A DNA stretch of 64,000 nt, from assembly GCA_019914945.1 (NCBI GenBank), contig CM034101.1:5963188-6027187 (forward strand), given 5' to 3'. The notes beneath the pieces are model-generated. The model was not told the DNA's origin. It worked only from the letters and a program-made list of their open reading frames with translations, and ran no database searches. This DNA comes from Typha latifolia (lineage: Eukaryota; Streptophyta; Magnoliopsida; Poales; Typhaceae). Of the stretch, positions 31,018 to 44,700 are shown piece by piece (position 1 is the first letter of the stretch; each line of letters starts with the position of its first letter). The translations under genes and the position numbers were made by a program.

Positions 31018-31985
31018 ATGTCATCTTTCTAGAGGAGGTATTATTGGCAATTTATAGCACCTTTATTAGCCCTACCTCCATTGCTGATCCATATCTTCTG
31101 GTCTAGTCTCTTTTGCCCACTGGACTCTTCTCAACTAAGTCTGCTCTAAATACTCTATTGAATGGCAACTGGTTTAGCTCTCACTACAATCCCAAGAGAG
31201 GCAAGCATTGGAACCTTATTCATAAATGCAAAAATATCATCCCAAGAGTTAAAAATTTCTTATGGAGATGCGTCTTTGGTGCTCTTCCTGTCTGCAAAAC
31301 TCTTAATAGGCGCTTTACTTATTTGGAGAACTCACGTCCAATTTGCTTGCCTTGCAATGAGTCTGTGGGGAGATCTCCTTCTCGATTGTGAGTTTGCTAG
31401 GCCCACTTGGTTTGCTGATTAGCTTCTCCACAAGCATTCGACTATCTTTACTGACCTCTTCCCATTGACCCTTACTCTTCTCTGGACTATCTAAAAGGCG
31501 AGGAATAATTGCCTCATCTGCAAAGATCATACTTTACCTGTAGCAGCTATTCAAGAAGCAAGTAGCCTCTTGATCTTGGGCATTTCCACTCTTACGGCTC
31601 CACTTGCCAGGATAATTCTCTAGTGTGCAGCCTGGCCCTAGGTTTTTCTACTGGATCAAGTGTTGCATGGCTTTAGAGTAATATTGCAAGGCTGAGCGTT
31701 CTCATTAATGCTCTATTTTCTCACGCATGTATGGCATTTTATGTGGAGAGTTGCTACAACACACTAATGATATTAAAGATTGCATCTGGTGGTTGACTAA
31801 TTTTACCCAATATTAGGGTTTCATTCACTAGCAGAATGAACAACTCTGCTCACAATATTGCTAGTATAACATTTTGAAGTTCGTAGTTTTAACTGGAACG
31901 GATTATTATATATTCCTCATTGTAATTCTACTTTTGATTGTACTTTCTGGTTCATGAATGAATGATCTACAGACTTTTATTAAAG

Positions 31986-32593
31986 AAAATAATGGTCACT
32001 AATACATGACTAAGTTCTTTTCATTTTTTTGCTCCTTCCGATACAAGACTAAAGTTATAGCCACTTGAAACTTTGCTCCGTTTAAGTTTCTAATAAAACA
32101 GGGCTGCGGCCTGGTTTGTCAAACAAAAAAGAAACTTTGCCCCTGATGACTAAAGTAATTGCTCGACAAATCTCAGTGCTTAACAACCTTCTAACCAACA
32201 AATTTTTTTATAATATAAAAATAACAGCATGAAGCAAACACAACAGTCAATAGATGATCTTTGGACAAGAACAAGTATCAAATTATCATCAAATTGTCAA
32301 AAATCTTCTCTACACTCTTGCTTAGATATCATATGGGTCGGTCTGAATTGACAATATTACCACAACTTTCTTTGGGATTTCAGAGAGATGATAACCTGCT
32401 ATATGTAGGTTGGAAAACAGTAAAGTTGTTGATACTCGTCCACGTAATAGTCAACTGTAAGTTCTCCTTGTGGCCTTGGTGGTGGTGGTGGTGGTGGTGG
32501 GGGGGGTGGGTGGGTGGGTGGCGGGGATGGGATGTGATGCTGATTATTACTGATTGTTACTTAAGCCAAGCACAAAGTTAATGGATCATATGG
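31986..32593. other. 3' flank / probable 3' UTR of TRM6
   Basis: Sequence downstream of the TRM6 stop on the minus strand. It contains a GGT repeat and a G-quadruplex-type run on the + strand at 32479-32536. No coding feature is seen, and no clear poly(A) signal can be chosen. Confidence 0.5.
32479..32536 (+). repeat. (TGG)n followed by G-run tract with quadruplex potential
   Basis: About eight TGG units are followed by a G octamer and three further GGG runs spaced by single T, then GGCGGGG. This fits the G3+N1-7 rule for an intramolecular quadruplex. It is 60-120 bp beyond the TRM6 stop codon and on the template strand of TRM6. Confidence 0.85.
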
Positions 32594-32701
32594 TCACTTA
32601 TTTCCATCACACGCTTCATTGCTGCAGACTCTAACCCCACTTAAAATGTAACCACCAAACGCATTCATTTGCATATGCGGATGAGTCCGGGATGGAAGAA
32701 C
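32594..32701 (-). CDS. TRM6: TRM6 last exon with stop
   Basis: It encodes VLPSRTHPHMQMNAFGGYIL followed by SGVRVCSNEACDGNK and TGA. It is 6.1 kb from the preceding exon because of nested insertions in the intron. Confidence 0.92.
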   Translation of the reverse strand, partial: VLPSRTHPHMQMNAFGGYILSGVRVCSNEACDGNK

Positions 32702-35700
32702 CTGCATCAGCAATTAAAACAATTAACAATATTGTTTTTAAAGACTCCACGCCTCAAACCCTTTTTTAAATCTAATAAGAAGTGGACATCTCTTGGTTAA
32801 GTTCAAAAGAAAATCCAAATAGAACTTTAATGCCATATCTTAAATACAATGGAAGTGCAACAACTATAAATGAATACCCTACTTTTACTTCCAACTAAAT
32901 TAGGAGCAAGCAAGGATCATTTTTCTTCATTCAACTTTATTTAGTACAAGGTATTTAATCAAGTCAAGTACTATCATCTCTTCTTCTTTCTACTTCCTCC
33001 AACATGAATTTAGTCATCTACTCCATGTCAATAAATCTTCTACATGAATAAAATCACCCCTCTATAGTGGTTCATTGTATCCTTTCTGTTGAGTGATCTC
33101 AGACAATTCATGAAAGCTGTGATATGTTAATTGTTTCTATTATGTTCAAGAATTTTCTTTTTATAGAATTTATAGAAAATACATCAATGAATAGTGGTTG
33201 TAGTCTAAACAAGGAACTGGAACATCTGAAAACACAATGATATACTCTAGTATGTCTTAACTACCTTAAGACTCATAAGTGAACTGATGTAATTTGCAAT
33301 CAATGAGCATGCTAGTTTAAGGAAACAATAAAGAGATTCATGAAAGATGCCCAAGGAGAAAAGATAGTGAATCCAAAGATCTTTCTCCCACCTCAAAGTA
33401 TGTTTCTCTTATTAGCACTGTGAGATAAACAAGAAGGAAAATAAAAGGTACACATGGAACTCTCCATAACAATAATTTCTTCAAATAATCACAATCAAAA
33501 TAACACCTTTTCAGATTATATTTATCCCCAAAACCTTTCCTAGTAAACCTAACTCTAATGAACTAATATACCAAAATCCTAAATTATGGGTTTCTAAACA
33601 AGTTAGGATGCTCTGAAAGGTAATCTGGCATTTAGAAAAATAAACCGGAATATTTATTAGGGATAATTACATCTAAACCTTATGGACTATTGCCCATTTT
33701 CACGTAGACCCTCTTATTTATTTTTTACAACACATTGACTACCTTAACAACGTAAAACCTCTGAAATGCTCCTTACATTAGTTATCCATTAGATTTTTCT
33801 ATTAAAAAATGTTGCGACTACTACATAATCCATTTTAGGCCCTCTGGAGATTATTTCATTCTTATTTTAGAGGAAAGAAAGAGAAAAAATATGGAAGCTA
33901 GTTTCAACCGATCCCAAGTGGGATCGACCGAAATGGATCGAGATCGGCGATCTAGGGCTGAAACTAGTCCAATGACCGGTTTCGGCCTAGTATTGGCCGA
34001 TCCTGATCCGAAATCAAGAGAAAGGGAGAAAGAGAGAAAGAGAGCTCGTCGAAGAAAGAGAATAAAGGAAGAAAAAAGTGTATCTAAGATTGTCGGAGGT
34101 TGACGGAGACAAATCTATGTCAGAATATTTTGTTGGATGTTGATGAAGGCCAAAATTACGTCGAAAAAGCAACGGCTTAGGGGAGAGAGAGAGAGAGGGA
34201 ATCGGAGAGGGAGAGAAAAGATAAACGGAGAGGGAGGGGGAAGATGAGGAAGAGGGATAAGGAGAGTTTTTTTTAAAAGAGTTAATAAGAGAGAGTTAGT
34301 AGGGGACTGAGAGAGTTAGGGGGAGAGAAAGTAAGCAATTTTTTTTATTTGTGTGAAAGGAGAGATAGAAAATTAAAAATAATATTTATTTTTTAGTTTT
34401 TAGACTTTATATAGAAAATTTTTATATTTATATCTTATTATTTTTTTTTAAATTTTAATTATTTTTCTATATTTTAAAATACACGCAGATAAGAATGGCC
34501 AATATTGTTGATATTGTTGATATTGCCGATATGCATCATTTTTTGGAAGGCCGATCCTGATCTTCATCCTGATTTCAATACTTGGAATCTTAGAAAAAAA
34601 GTTGAGTAAAATGATTAGTTGACATTTTTCATTAACATCGTAGGGGAGAGAAATATTAGATAGTTAAGGATTTGTTTTCTTTAAAAATAAGGCCAATTCT
34701 AGAATAGGTATTCATATTTATTATTCTCAAAATAAGATCTTTATTCCAAAAATAACTATTTTTATATTCACTTGTATTCTGGAATAAAGATATAATAATT
34801 ACTGTAAGAACTGCAAAACAAAAACAAAAAAAAGAGAAGAGGCTGCAAGTGCAACCCTCTCCCATCTCCCCTCTCGGCACGCGACGAGGCGGCCGCAGAG
34901 ATCTTGCCGAATACAAATCTAAATTAGATTTGGATTTTGACCCTATAAATTAAACCTTAACTCTCTCTCTCTTTTCTTTACCCAGCCTCCTTTCCTTTTT
35001 CTTTTTCTCCTTCGTTTTCTTCTTCCTCACCGTCGGAATCACGACGTGGGTTCAGCCTGTCAAAGCATTGCCGGAGTAAATAGGGACCATCACGCTCCTC
35101 CTCGGTGGTGATTTTTAGCACGTGAGCTAGAGATTTGAGATTTTGATTATCTTGTCTAGATTGAAGTGAGTTAGTTCACTCATATTTATTTTTATTATAC
35201 TTCGCACCTTTGTCAGACCATGTAATTTGCTATGTGCAAATTTATTTATTTTATTTTTCGTGCAAATTTAATTGTTACATTTTCTGTGTACATTTAATCA
35301 TTACACTTAGTGCATCGTCATACCTTGTGCAAATTATAAATTTTAGTAAAAAAATAAAATAAAACTAGTATTGGTATGGCTTAGAGAACAGTCCTAGTAT
35401 AGATCGCTTGCGGCTTTCTTTGGTGACTCAAGTCTATCTAGAAGTCCAAGAGAAAATCCTATATCAGATCACTACGGTGACTTTCTTAAGTGACTCGGCG
35501 AGGTTAGCGGAACAGTCCTAAGATGAATGAGAAATTTCCTAGGTGACTAACATCTCTCAATGGTTAGTAACATCTAAACAGGAACAAAAGGGATCCACCG
35601 AAGAAGACCTTGTTGATCACATAATGATACTATATGATGACCCTAACCAGATCAGCTATGAGGAAAAATCTCAAGCGTCATCTCGATGTGACTTCTAGTT

Positions 35701-38700
35701 GATGTGGATCCACAGAATATAGACCTATTGAAACAAATGACATTATAAATAATGGAAAGATGTTAATATGTTGAACTATGCAAGGCTACAAGTTATAACT
35801 CTCTATTGTTATCATTTATCATTATTTAAGAGCATGTCTGTTGAAAATTGTTATGTATATTGTTAAACTTAGTTTAACACTATAAAATTTTAAAATTTAT
35901 TTAGTTTTCAAGTGGATTTTACTCACTGAACTATAGTTGTTGGCTCATGGATTTCTTTTTCTCTTTTAGTATCTCAGGTAATGGTCAGCGTGGCAACTGA
36001 GCAAGATGCATCGGGACCCTTCCTCCACTTAGGGCCTACCTATTTATATTTTCGCTCTTTTGGTCTTATATGTTAGTTTAGTTGTTAATTTAATTTCGTT
36101 TAGAGACAGTAATAATGACATTATTTATTTTCATTGCAATTAGTTTAAATTTAATAAAGATGATCCTCTTCGTTTATTTATTCTTGTCATTATACACTTA
36201 GGAAGTATTAGTAAGGCTTCATGTATCTTAAGCGTATTGAGGTGCATGACCGGTCATAATTCCGATTTCGGGTCGTGACAATTACTTTTGATGTGATATA
36301 AAGTGAAGAAAAAGATAGGAAAAAATTATTTTATTTTTTATAAAATTATTATAAATATCTTTTGATTTGATATAAAGTAGATTGACATAATAGATATCAA
36401 TGATAAATTAATAATTGAGTTAGTGTGTGGTATAAGATGTAATTTTGATGAATAATATTTGTATGATAGAATACAGTTATTATAATGTTTAACTGTTATT
36501 CTCAAATATCGAGTTATATTCTAGAATCATTCCTTAAGTGAAGGGCTATGGGAGTCAAAGTGTCAAAAGATAAATAAGGAAGATTACGTGAAAATGGGCC
36601 ATAGTTTAGGGGGTTCTAGGTTTAATTAGCACTATTTATTAAGAAAGAATGCTAAAAATCTATTGCCACAATTAGTTGATGTAGACCAATATCACATTTT
36701 CTTGTGATTAAACTACAACAATTTACTTAACTCTTGGTCATCTATCAAAAGTCATTCAATAAGAGAAGGTAATAGCGACACCATAGTCTTGATCATAAGA
36801 ACACTAATTCTCTTAAATTGCTCATCGTTCATCGGGTGATTTCATCTTCGTTTCTATAAATGAACATCATAGTTGGATCTGATAGATCATAACTTACTCC
36901 AATATCAAAATGATGTGCCTAAAAGAAACATGTTGATGCAACGAAATATAAGAAATGTGGATCCACACTAGGGGTGAAAAAGTCAAAACCAGTTATTTTA
37001 AGGGTAAAAAAGACATTGAACTCTTAAATTATAATTTTACCTCTCAAAACTAGCCTTTTTTTACTGTTGGGGATGAGAGAAGTTGTAAAATCTAATTAAA
37101 GTTTAGAAATAAAATAAAAAGTTTTGAGGGACAAATTGCAAATTTTGTTAAAAATCTTATTAGTGTCCTTTTATCAACGTCGAAAAGTGAAATTTTGATA
37201 CTGTAATTTTGGGTGTTCTGCCATCTTAGTAAATAACTAGTTTTTTTTTTTTTACCAAAAGGTATATAAATCAAGAGGCCAAATCATCTAATAAAGATCT
37301 AGAATTTCTTAGACATTTTCTTGACAAACAACACCCAGCGTTGGCTAGGTGTGCTATGTTCTCTCTTTTTCTTCCTATTTATTCTCTTTATCTCTAAAAT
37401 ATTACATTTACTCTCTTGTTCTCTTCATTTGCTACCTTTTCTCGTTTTTGTATTCATCTCTTCTAAAAGGTCCACTATCAGATCATAGAACCCTGTAGGT
37501 TCCTACTTTGCTCTATATCAATAGGAATCTTATAACGTAAATAGACCCTAATCTGCACCATTTAGGACTCCTACAAAAAAAAGGGGGAGTTCGTCGGCAC
37601 TATTCTCTGCTACAGTGCCAATGCTACAGTACCTGACGCTACAATAATTGGCTAATTGCTACATTAATTCGGGAAAAAGACAATATAACAAATAACCTTA
37701 AGTTTACAACTTATACTAGATTTTCATCCTCCATTACAGCACTGCACATGTATCTCTTTATAGAAGGTAATATCAGCATATTGCCATGATAGACTGATAG
37801 TAATTTACCAGTTGATCCTACCTGTTAAACAAAGACAAAGCGTGATCCACTGACAGAGGGTAAATTTTATGCAGATGCAGCCCCCTTGGTACTTTAGTTG
37901 GTTCAAAAACTATCCAACCAAAGTTCAGTTTCAATTAAAATATTCAAGAGGACTTTTCTACACATAACTTTTGAATAATACATGCCAGGTAAAACCATAT
38001 TTGGTTCTGGGTAACTAAAAAGGTAAGTTCACTACGGAAAGATTATCAAGCTTGGAAATATAGTATCTCTGAATTGAATAATGCAATGTAAACTATTGCT
38101 TTGGACAAGTTCACTTGGTATACATTGCTCTACTTTTTTAAGTAATGTCTTGAATCACGAAATTGTATCATGAAATTGTTATTCATACAAAATCATCCAA
38201 TGTTTGATGTAATAATAACCATTACAATGTCATTTGCATCCTAAGCACATGTACATTTATTTTATACAAGTTCTACTTTACCAAACTTTGCCTGTCATTT
38301 CTTAAGCTAAGATGGAACAACCAGTTATCTGTTCTGGTATAATTTTCTTTTTGTACATATTAATCTCTTTACGAGATACAAATACATCAGATGAGCAACT
38401 ACTAACAAATGATTTGGAGCATAATTACAATGAAAAAGTGTACAAACGAGGTTGAAGAAAACAAGGTCTCCACCATGATGAGGAGAAGCTAAATCATCAA
38501 ATAATGAGCTAGACTCAAACTGATCCATCAATAATTAAAGAAGAAAACCAAGAAAAAACAAACTTGCCATTGAACGAGTTCAGTCTGAAAGATGCACTAC
38601 TTCCTACACAACAAAGAAAAAGATACCTTGCAATACAGATGCATATTGAATACATTGCTGCATGTGATGTTGCTACTTAATGTGCGCGCGCACACACACA

Positions 38701-41700
38701 GCTATATATTAGAACAAAACACAGTTGAATTCATTAACTAAATAAACACATCAGACCTGATATTCACGAAGCCAAGGCTCAGAAATTTGCAAACCCACAG
38801 CCATTCTTGAAGCCTGTAACTTGTGCATGCATGTAGCAAGAGGCTGCAGGTTTCAACACCCAAAATTATCAGCAAGAGAAAGTTAGAATCTGTAAATTGC
38901 ATGCTGATTGTCCAACTATTAACACAATGCTTGGAGGAATGAAATATGACAAGTCAGACAAGAAAACTATACTTAGCAACAGAATCACAGGTTTTAACTT
39001 ATAAGCACACAGACAGAAAATTTTAAATATGACAAGGCAAACTAATCGATCAAAATTATCCAGAAAAATACCAAAGCGTCATATAAGATGAGCATATCTA
39101 TACTAAAATCCAAGAGAAATAATGACCTCAAAAAGTATGCCAACCCTTGCCATTGGTCAATGAAATGGTTCAGGCATCAAGGAGAAGCAAGCTTAACTAA
39201 ATAAGTACTATATAAATTTTATGTAATAAAAATTCAGACGTGCCATGTTCTAATAACTTTAGAATAATTGCTGGCATATCTTCTGATTCATTAGTGATGC
39301 TAAACAAATTTAATTATCCAATCAGTAATTCAAATTTGTGAAAAGAAATTGTTAAAGTAATTTATCAAAATATACATTTTGTAAGGAACGAAAGAAAGTT
39401 TGCAAATTGAACATTAGATCAATCACTATAGTGGTGTGATGCTTTGATGAACAGTAGTTGATGATATAACCATGTTACTTCCTGGATCACACCTTATACA
39501 CATAGATAAGTCATAAACCCTTTACATATTCCATATCATTTCTTTCATTTTCTGTTAGGCTTTATGTGCTGCTATAGAAAATCACCATGAATAGTCCAAT
39601 TTGTTTCTCAGAGGTGCCACAACTGAATATAACTAGATATACGAGCTTAAACTTCTCAATCATTGGTCATGCATTTCTAATGCAAAACAAATTAATTTTG
39701 TGCTAGTACTGTTCAAACCTTCAGTATTGGTACTGCTGAAGTTACCACAGATACATATTTTCATATTCATTTAGATATCTTCTATATTTCCATCTTCACA
39801 TATGGCGGAGAGTTTCCAGATTTTAATTGATGGCAAATTTATCTCCAGACAGAAGTCCTTTTAAAAGGAATATTTATTAGTCAGAGTTGGATATCTGTGA
39901 GATACTGATCAAAGACTCTGCAGAGACTCTTTCATAATTATTTAATCTTTCATCATGTCCCAGGACCTTGTGACAGAAAACAACCTAGGAGTTTGATCTA
40001 AGTTTAACTCAAGATGCAAACAGAGATATGATTATATGTTGTGAAAAGGATTCCAAGAAAATTAACTGCACTAAGTAATTGGGGTAAAGGAAAGCAGTAA
40101 ATCAATGATTCCAAGAAAATTCAAAAATTGTTACCACCTTATAGTTGCTACCATTTCTAGTTAATTCAAGGATAGTTATCAATGATCATCCAATCTTAGC
40201 TCTAGATAAAAGAAACATAAAAATTTAGATTATCCAATTTCCACCTATATCAAACCACCATTTTCACAAACTCAGAGGTTATACAATATTTAAGTAAATG
40301 GGTGAAAACTAATTAACAAAATTGAAAAGTGACATGGTACAACAGGATGTCCAACATTATGCAGAACTTCTGTGGCTAAGAAAATTCTGGATGTATTCTT
40401 GCAGATTACCCATAACATGCTAAGATGAATCATCTGATTATAAAGTTAGTAAGTTACCTGAAGATATTGGTGATAAACGGCAAATGGTGCAGAATATGAC
40501 AAAAGGGGAAGCAGATCTATAATCAAACGATCCACCTCCAGTTCTGATGCAGCAACTATCAAACTGCGAAGAACATCAATGAGAATAAGCTCTTGTTATG
40601 GAATTTGAATAAGCTCTTGCTATGATATAACTCCATTGAGATTCATTTTACTTGGTAAAGCCATTTTCCTTCCAAAATTTTATGATTTCTGATGATGGCC
40701 TCCTTCCTGGTTTAACTGACTTGAGGACCTGTCTGCACTCTAAAAAGATAACAGAACATAGATAGCCTGAACTTTAAGAACATTATTTATGGAAAGGGTG
40801 CAGATGCACTCCAGTGTTAACAAATTACTTACCTGACAAAGAACCTTCTTCCTGAAGAGAACACTCATTTGGTGAAGTAAATTCAGCTAGAAGTGAATCG
40901 TCTGCCAAACTTGCCTCCATCTTTGTAGTCGGTATGTTCTCCTGCAATATTGAGAATTCATCGCCAGAGTTCTGTGAAGAGCAGAGATCTGTAAAAGGTG
41001 CTTGAACAATCCTACAATGATAGAAACCTAGAATCAAAATTGTGCCTCCAATTAGCTAAAGAACAAACTCTCCTCCCTCACTCCTCAGGGACCAACAGTA
41101 CAAATGACAGAAACCCCCAATTAGCTAAAGAAAACCCTATCTCAAATGGGGTGAGTTGCTCTAGTGCTATTATTAAGGTTCTAAGTATCAGTTTCAGAGT
41201 CAAAAACAATCACCCCCAAAAAAGCAATATGTATTGATTATATCCAAAGTTCCCAGTATCGGGATCAGCCTATTTTTTAATTATATAAAATTTTAAATAT
41301 TATTTAAAAATGCAGAAAAATTTAGAAAAAATGACAAAAAATAAGAAAACAAAAATTACTCACATATGAAGTCTAAAAACTTAAAAAATGTATTAACTTA
41401 CTCAAAATTTAAAACTTTATTGAATACCGAGCTGGTTCTTGTAAATTTCTATAGTCTTCATCATCATAATTACCATAAGTTTATAAATATTGATGTCTAG
41501 GACCTGATGCTCCAAAAAGTGATTCGATCATACTAGTCATATTGTATGGATCTTGTTGTGTGACTTGCGTTTGAGGAGGATAATAACCAACATTTGGATC
41601 TTATGCTTGAGAATACTGAGGATACTGAGGATAATAACTAGCATATGGATTTTGTGATGGCTCCAAACAATAAATACTCGATGTACCATAATCATAGGAA

Positions 41701-44700
41701 CAAAAATGCATCTCATGACGACGTCGCTGATATGTATATATATCCTCAGTTTTTCTGTCTTCACTCCTTATGCCTCCTTGACTTTCCTCAACAAATGTAG
41801 ATGGAACGATCTCACCACCATATGTATCATCAGGACTATGACTAGTACTAGTAGGTATACTATCTCTCGCTGCTGAATGACTCGTACTAGCCTCTGCCCT
41901 TGTCGTGGTCTCTCCCAATATTTCATCTAACTATGGGTTATCTCTGTCATCTAATAACCTGTCCTCTATTTCTCTGATCCATAGAGTCAAGGGGTCTTCT
42001 TCATCAAAAACATGATTTAAATCAATAAGTTATTCATTTTCTACCTTTCTTCTTAAATTTCTCTCCCTCAATCTCATATTATAATGACAAAAAACTAATT
42101 TTTCCAATCTTTCCATTGTCAATCGGTTGTGTTTTTGTGTGGATTAAGGAGAAAGTAGTCCAATTTCTTTCACACTGTGATGAAGACACAATTTGACTTA
42201 AAATCTTATTTGCTATTGGCGTCAAATTTAGTGCCTCCTCCCATCCATAAATAGACCACCATTCAGCTGGAGTGTTATGAGATATAGGCTGCAAAGAACT
42301 TTAGCAAGATCAATTGCTTGGCTCTCAATCTATATCTCTCCATCCGAAATCGAAATATATTATTAGCTTATTGATTATGTTGAAAGTTAAAACTTGAAAC
42401 AAATAATAATAAAATTATTTAATTGAATCATAACTCACTTCTTTATCGCACAGGATTTGTTTATGAATATCGGGCTCAAGCTTGCTAATTACCTTTCTAA
42501 CCCCCAACAAGACTTCACTATCATTATTGACATTTTTAGAGAATTGAAATCTTGGATTAAGAAAATACCCCGTAAAAATTTAAAATTTGTAAGCATTCAA
42601 ATTTTTAAATATTCATAAATAGAAGTAAATTAAAACTTACAACTTAAAAGCATACTTACCAACAGCGTGTATATCTCTATGTAGTTGTTTGTTCCATCTA
42701 GAATCAATCATCTTCCACCACTTCCTATAACTTTGGCCCATGTTTTTTTTATTGATTCTTTAGCTATGTCCATTGCCTCATATAATAAACCCATCTCAGA
42801 CTTGTCATCACTGTCTACAAGTCTTAATACTTTGACAAGAGGCTCAAATACTGCGGTGGCAACTGTAATATTATCCCAAAATATATTTCCAAGAGCCATA
42901 TTTTTCAAAGTTTCACCTAAAGATTTATCTTTAGGTTTCATATTCTTAATTTTCATAGACCACTCCTGTGATGTAAACATCCGTATAATATCATCCTTGT
43001 AGCGCATGATGCTCTCCCTACCACCAGGCATCTGCCTGAGTAAATTAAGAACCCAACTATGATTATATATAAAATTTGTTAACCTCTGACCTTCACTTAT
43101 AGCCATGTCAATTTCAGACTCTTTTGCAATATCCTCTAACATCAGATCAATATAATGTGCAGCACATGACGTCCAATATAAATGAGGTCTTAATCATCAG
43201 TAAATTTCTAGCAGCTTTATAATTTGCCCCATTATCAGTAACCACTTGGACTACTCTTTTTTCACCGATTTCTTGTACCACCTCATCCATCAACTGACAA
43301 ATATAATCTGCATTTTTGAAATAAGCAGTAGCATCCACAGACTTCAAAAATATTGTCCCCATGCCAGAGTACACTAAGAAATTAATTATATTTCTTCTGT
43401 TTTGTGTACTCCACCCATCACACATCAGTGTACAACCAAATTCATCCCAATACCGTTTAAATGTCTCAATATAAGTATGAAGTTCATCTACCTCTGAGTC
43501 AAGATATTTAGTAGCAATATCATTTGAACTAGGAGGGGGAACACCAGGCCCTACTGATTGTATAGCATCCACCATAGTGTGATTGTAAGGGCTATCAGCT
43601 ACATTAAAAGGAATATGGTTGTAGAAGAAAAATTTAGAGATAGCTCTACCAATGTGTTTCTTTGCATTTTTAATTCCTTTGAGAGCTATCTTGATTGAAG
43701 TCTGTGTACGACCCTTTTTTTTTTGAAGATATGTATCTATTGGTCCAATATTTTCAGACTCTGCTGTAACACCAGGAGTCCTCTAGGTAAAATTGATGCC
43801 CCTATATTCTCTTTCTTCTTGTATATTAACTGATCTAGATTTCTGAAAGTTACCACCAGTGCTTCTTCTCATCTCTTCCTCTTCTCTATGCATATTTCTG
43901 CTCTCTTTCATTGCCCTCATCTGTCTCTCCTCCTCATCCTCCTCACTTTGCTCACTGCTATCATCATCAATGTGTACAGGATTATGCATCAATTTTTTAC
44001 GAATCATTGACTCTCTTTGTTGTGCAGATTGTTTATCCTTCTTTTTGTCAATTAAATGAGTCAACATCTACTATTTAACTTCCAAAGACACTTGAGTGCA
44101 AGCTGCTATATTTCCTTATCTTCCAGCTAAATGTTCTTTCAAACAGCTAATACTACTCATTTCCTTTCCACACCAGTTGCATTTAACGCGTCTTTTATCT
44201 TGCCCAATAGTGCTGCAATGTTGCCACCCAATGTTGGTATCATATGACTTCTCTTTTGGAGTCATTGATATTTTAGCTCTGCAACTAAAAAATATAAACA
44301 AAAATCAAAATAAAATATAAAATAATTTAAAATTATAACAAGGTGCTGCTGTAGCAGAGAAGTTGCTGCTGCTCTACTGGCAGAGAAGTCTCTGCTGCTG
44401 CAGCAGCACCTGCTGCAGGTGCAGTTGGTGCACAATGGAAAAAAAAAACTGAAAAAAAAACTTACCCAAGGTCGCTGGAAATCGAGGTCGTCAGAGAACG
44501 TCGTCAGAGGTCGAGGTCACCGGAGAGACGGAGATCTACTCACTACTCAGTCACCGGTGAGAAAGAGAGTAAGAGATCCGTGAGAAAGAGAGAAAGAAAG
44601 AAAAGAGAGAAAGAGAGGAAAAGAGAGAGAGAGAGAGAGAGAGAAAAGGGAGAGAGGCAGGTAGGGGTGGGGACATCAATTATTAATGTCCCCCGGGTCG

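Larger units (their letters stand above)
27490..31985 (+). pseudogene. LINE (L1-type) reverse transcriptase tail, broken and interrupted twice
   Basis: Reading across the two insertions gives a plant LINE ORF2 C-terminal half. Removing element F restores LCKPIASRSLGIWPLP followed by NQALVAKLAWHFFN, the end of the RT domain. Removing solo LTR D restores ALINVIFLEEVLLAIYSTF, then GLFSTKSALNTL, then WNLIHKCKNIIPRVKNFLWR and GALPVCKTLNRR with Cys pairs (zf-RVT domain). The 3' end is near 31985. Several stops and frameshifts show decay. The left limit is uncertain. Confidence 0.78.
33660..36632. mobile_element. Mutator-like TIR element in a TRM6 intron, holding two later insertions
   Basis: It is bounded by the perfect 9-bp duplication TATTTATTA (33651-33659 and 36633-36641), the length typical of Mutator-type elements. 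The inverted ends share TAATTA..TCTA.AACC and, further in, GCCCATTTTCACGTA. No transposase is seen. A hAT MITE (33891-34591) and a solo LTR (34803-36280) lie inside it, so its own length is about 0.8 kb. Confidence 0.78.
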
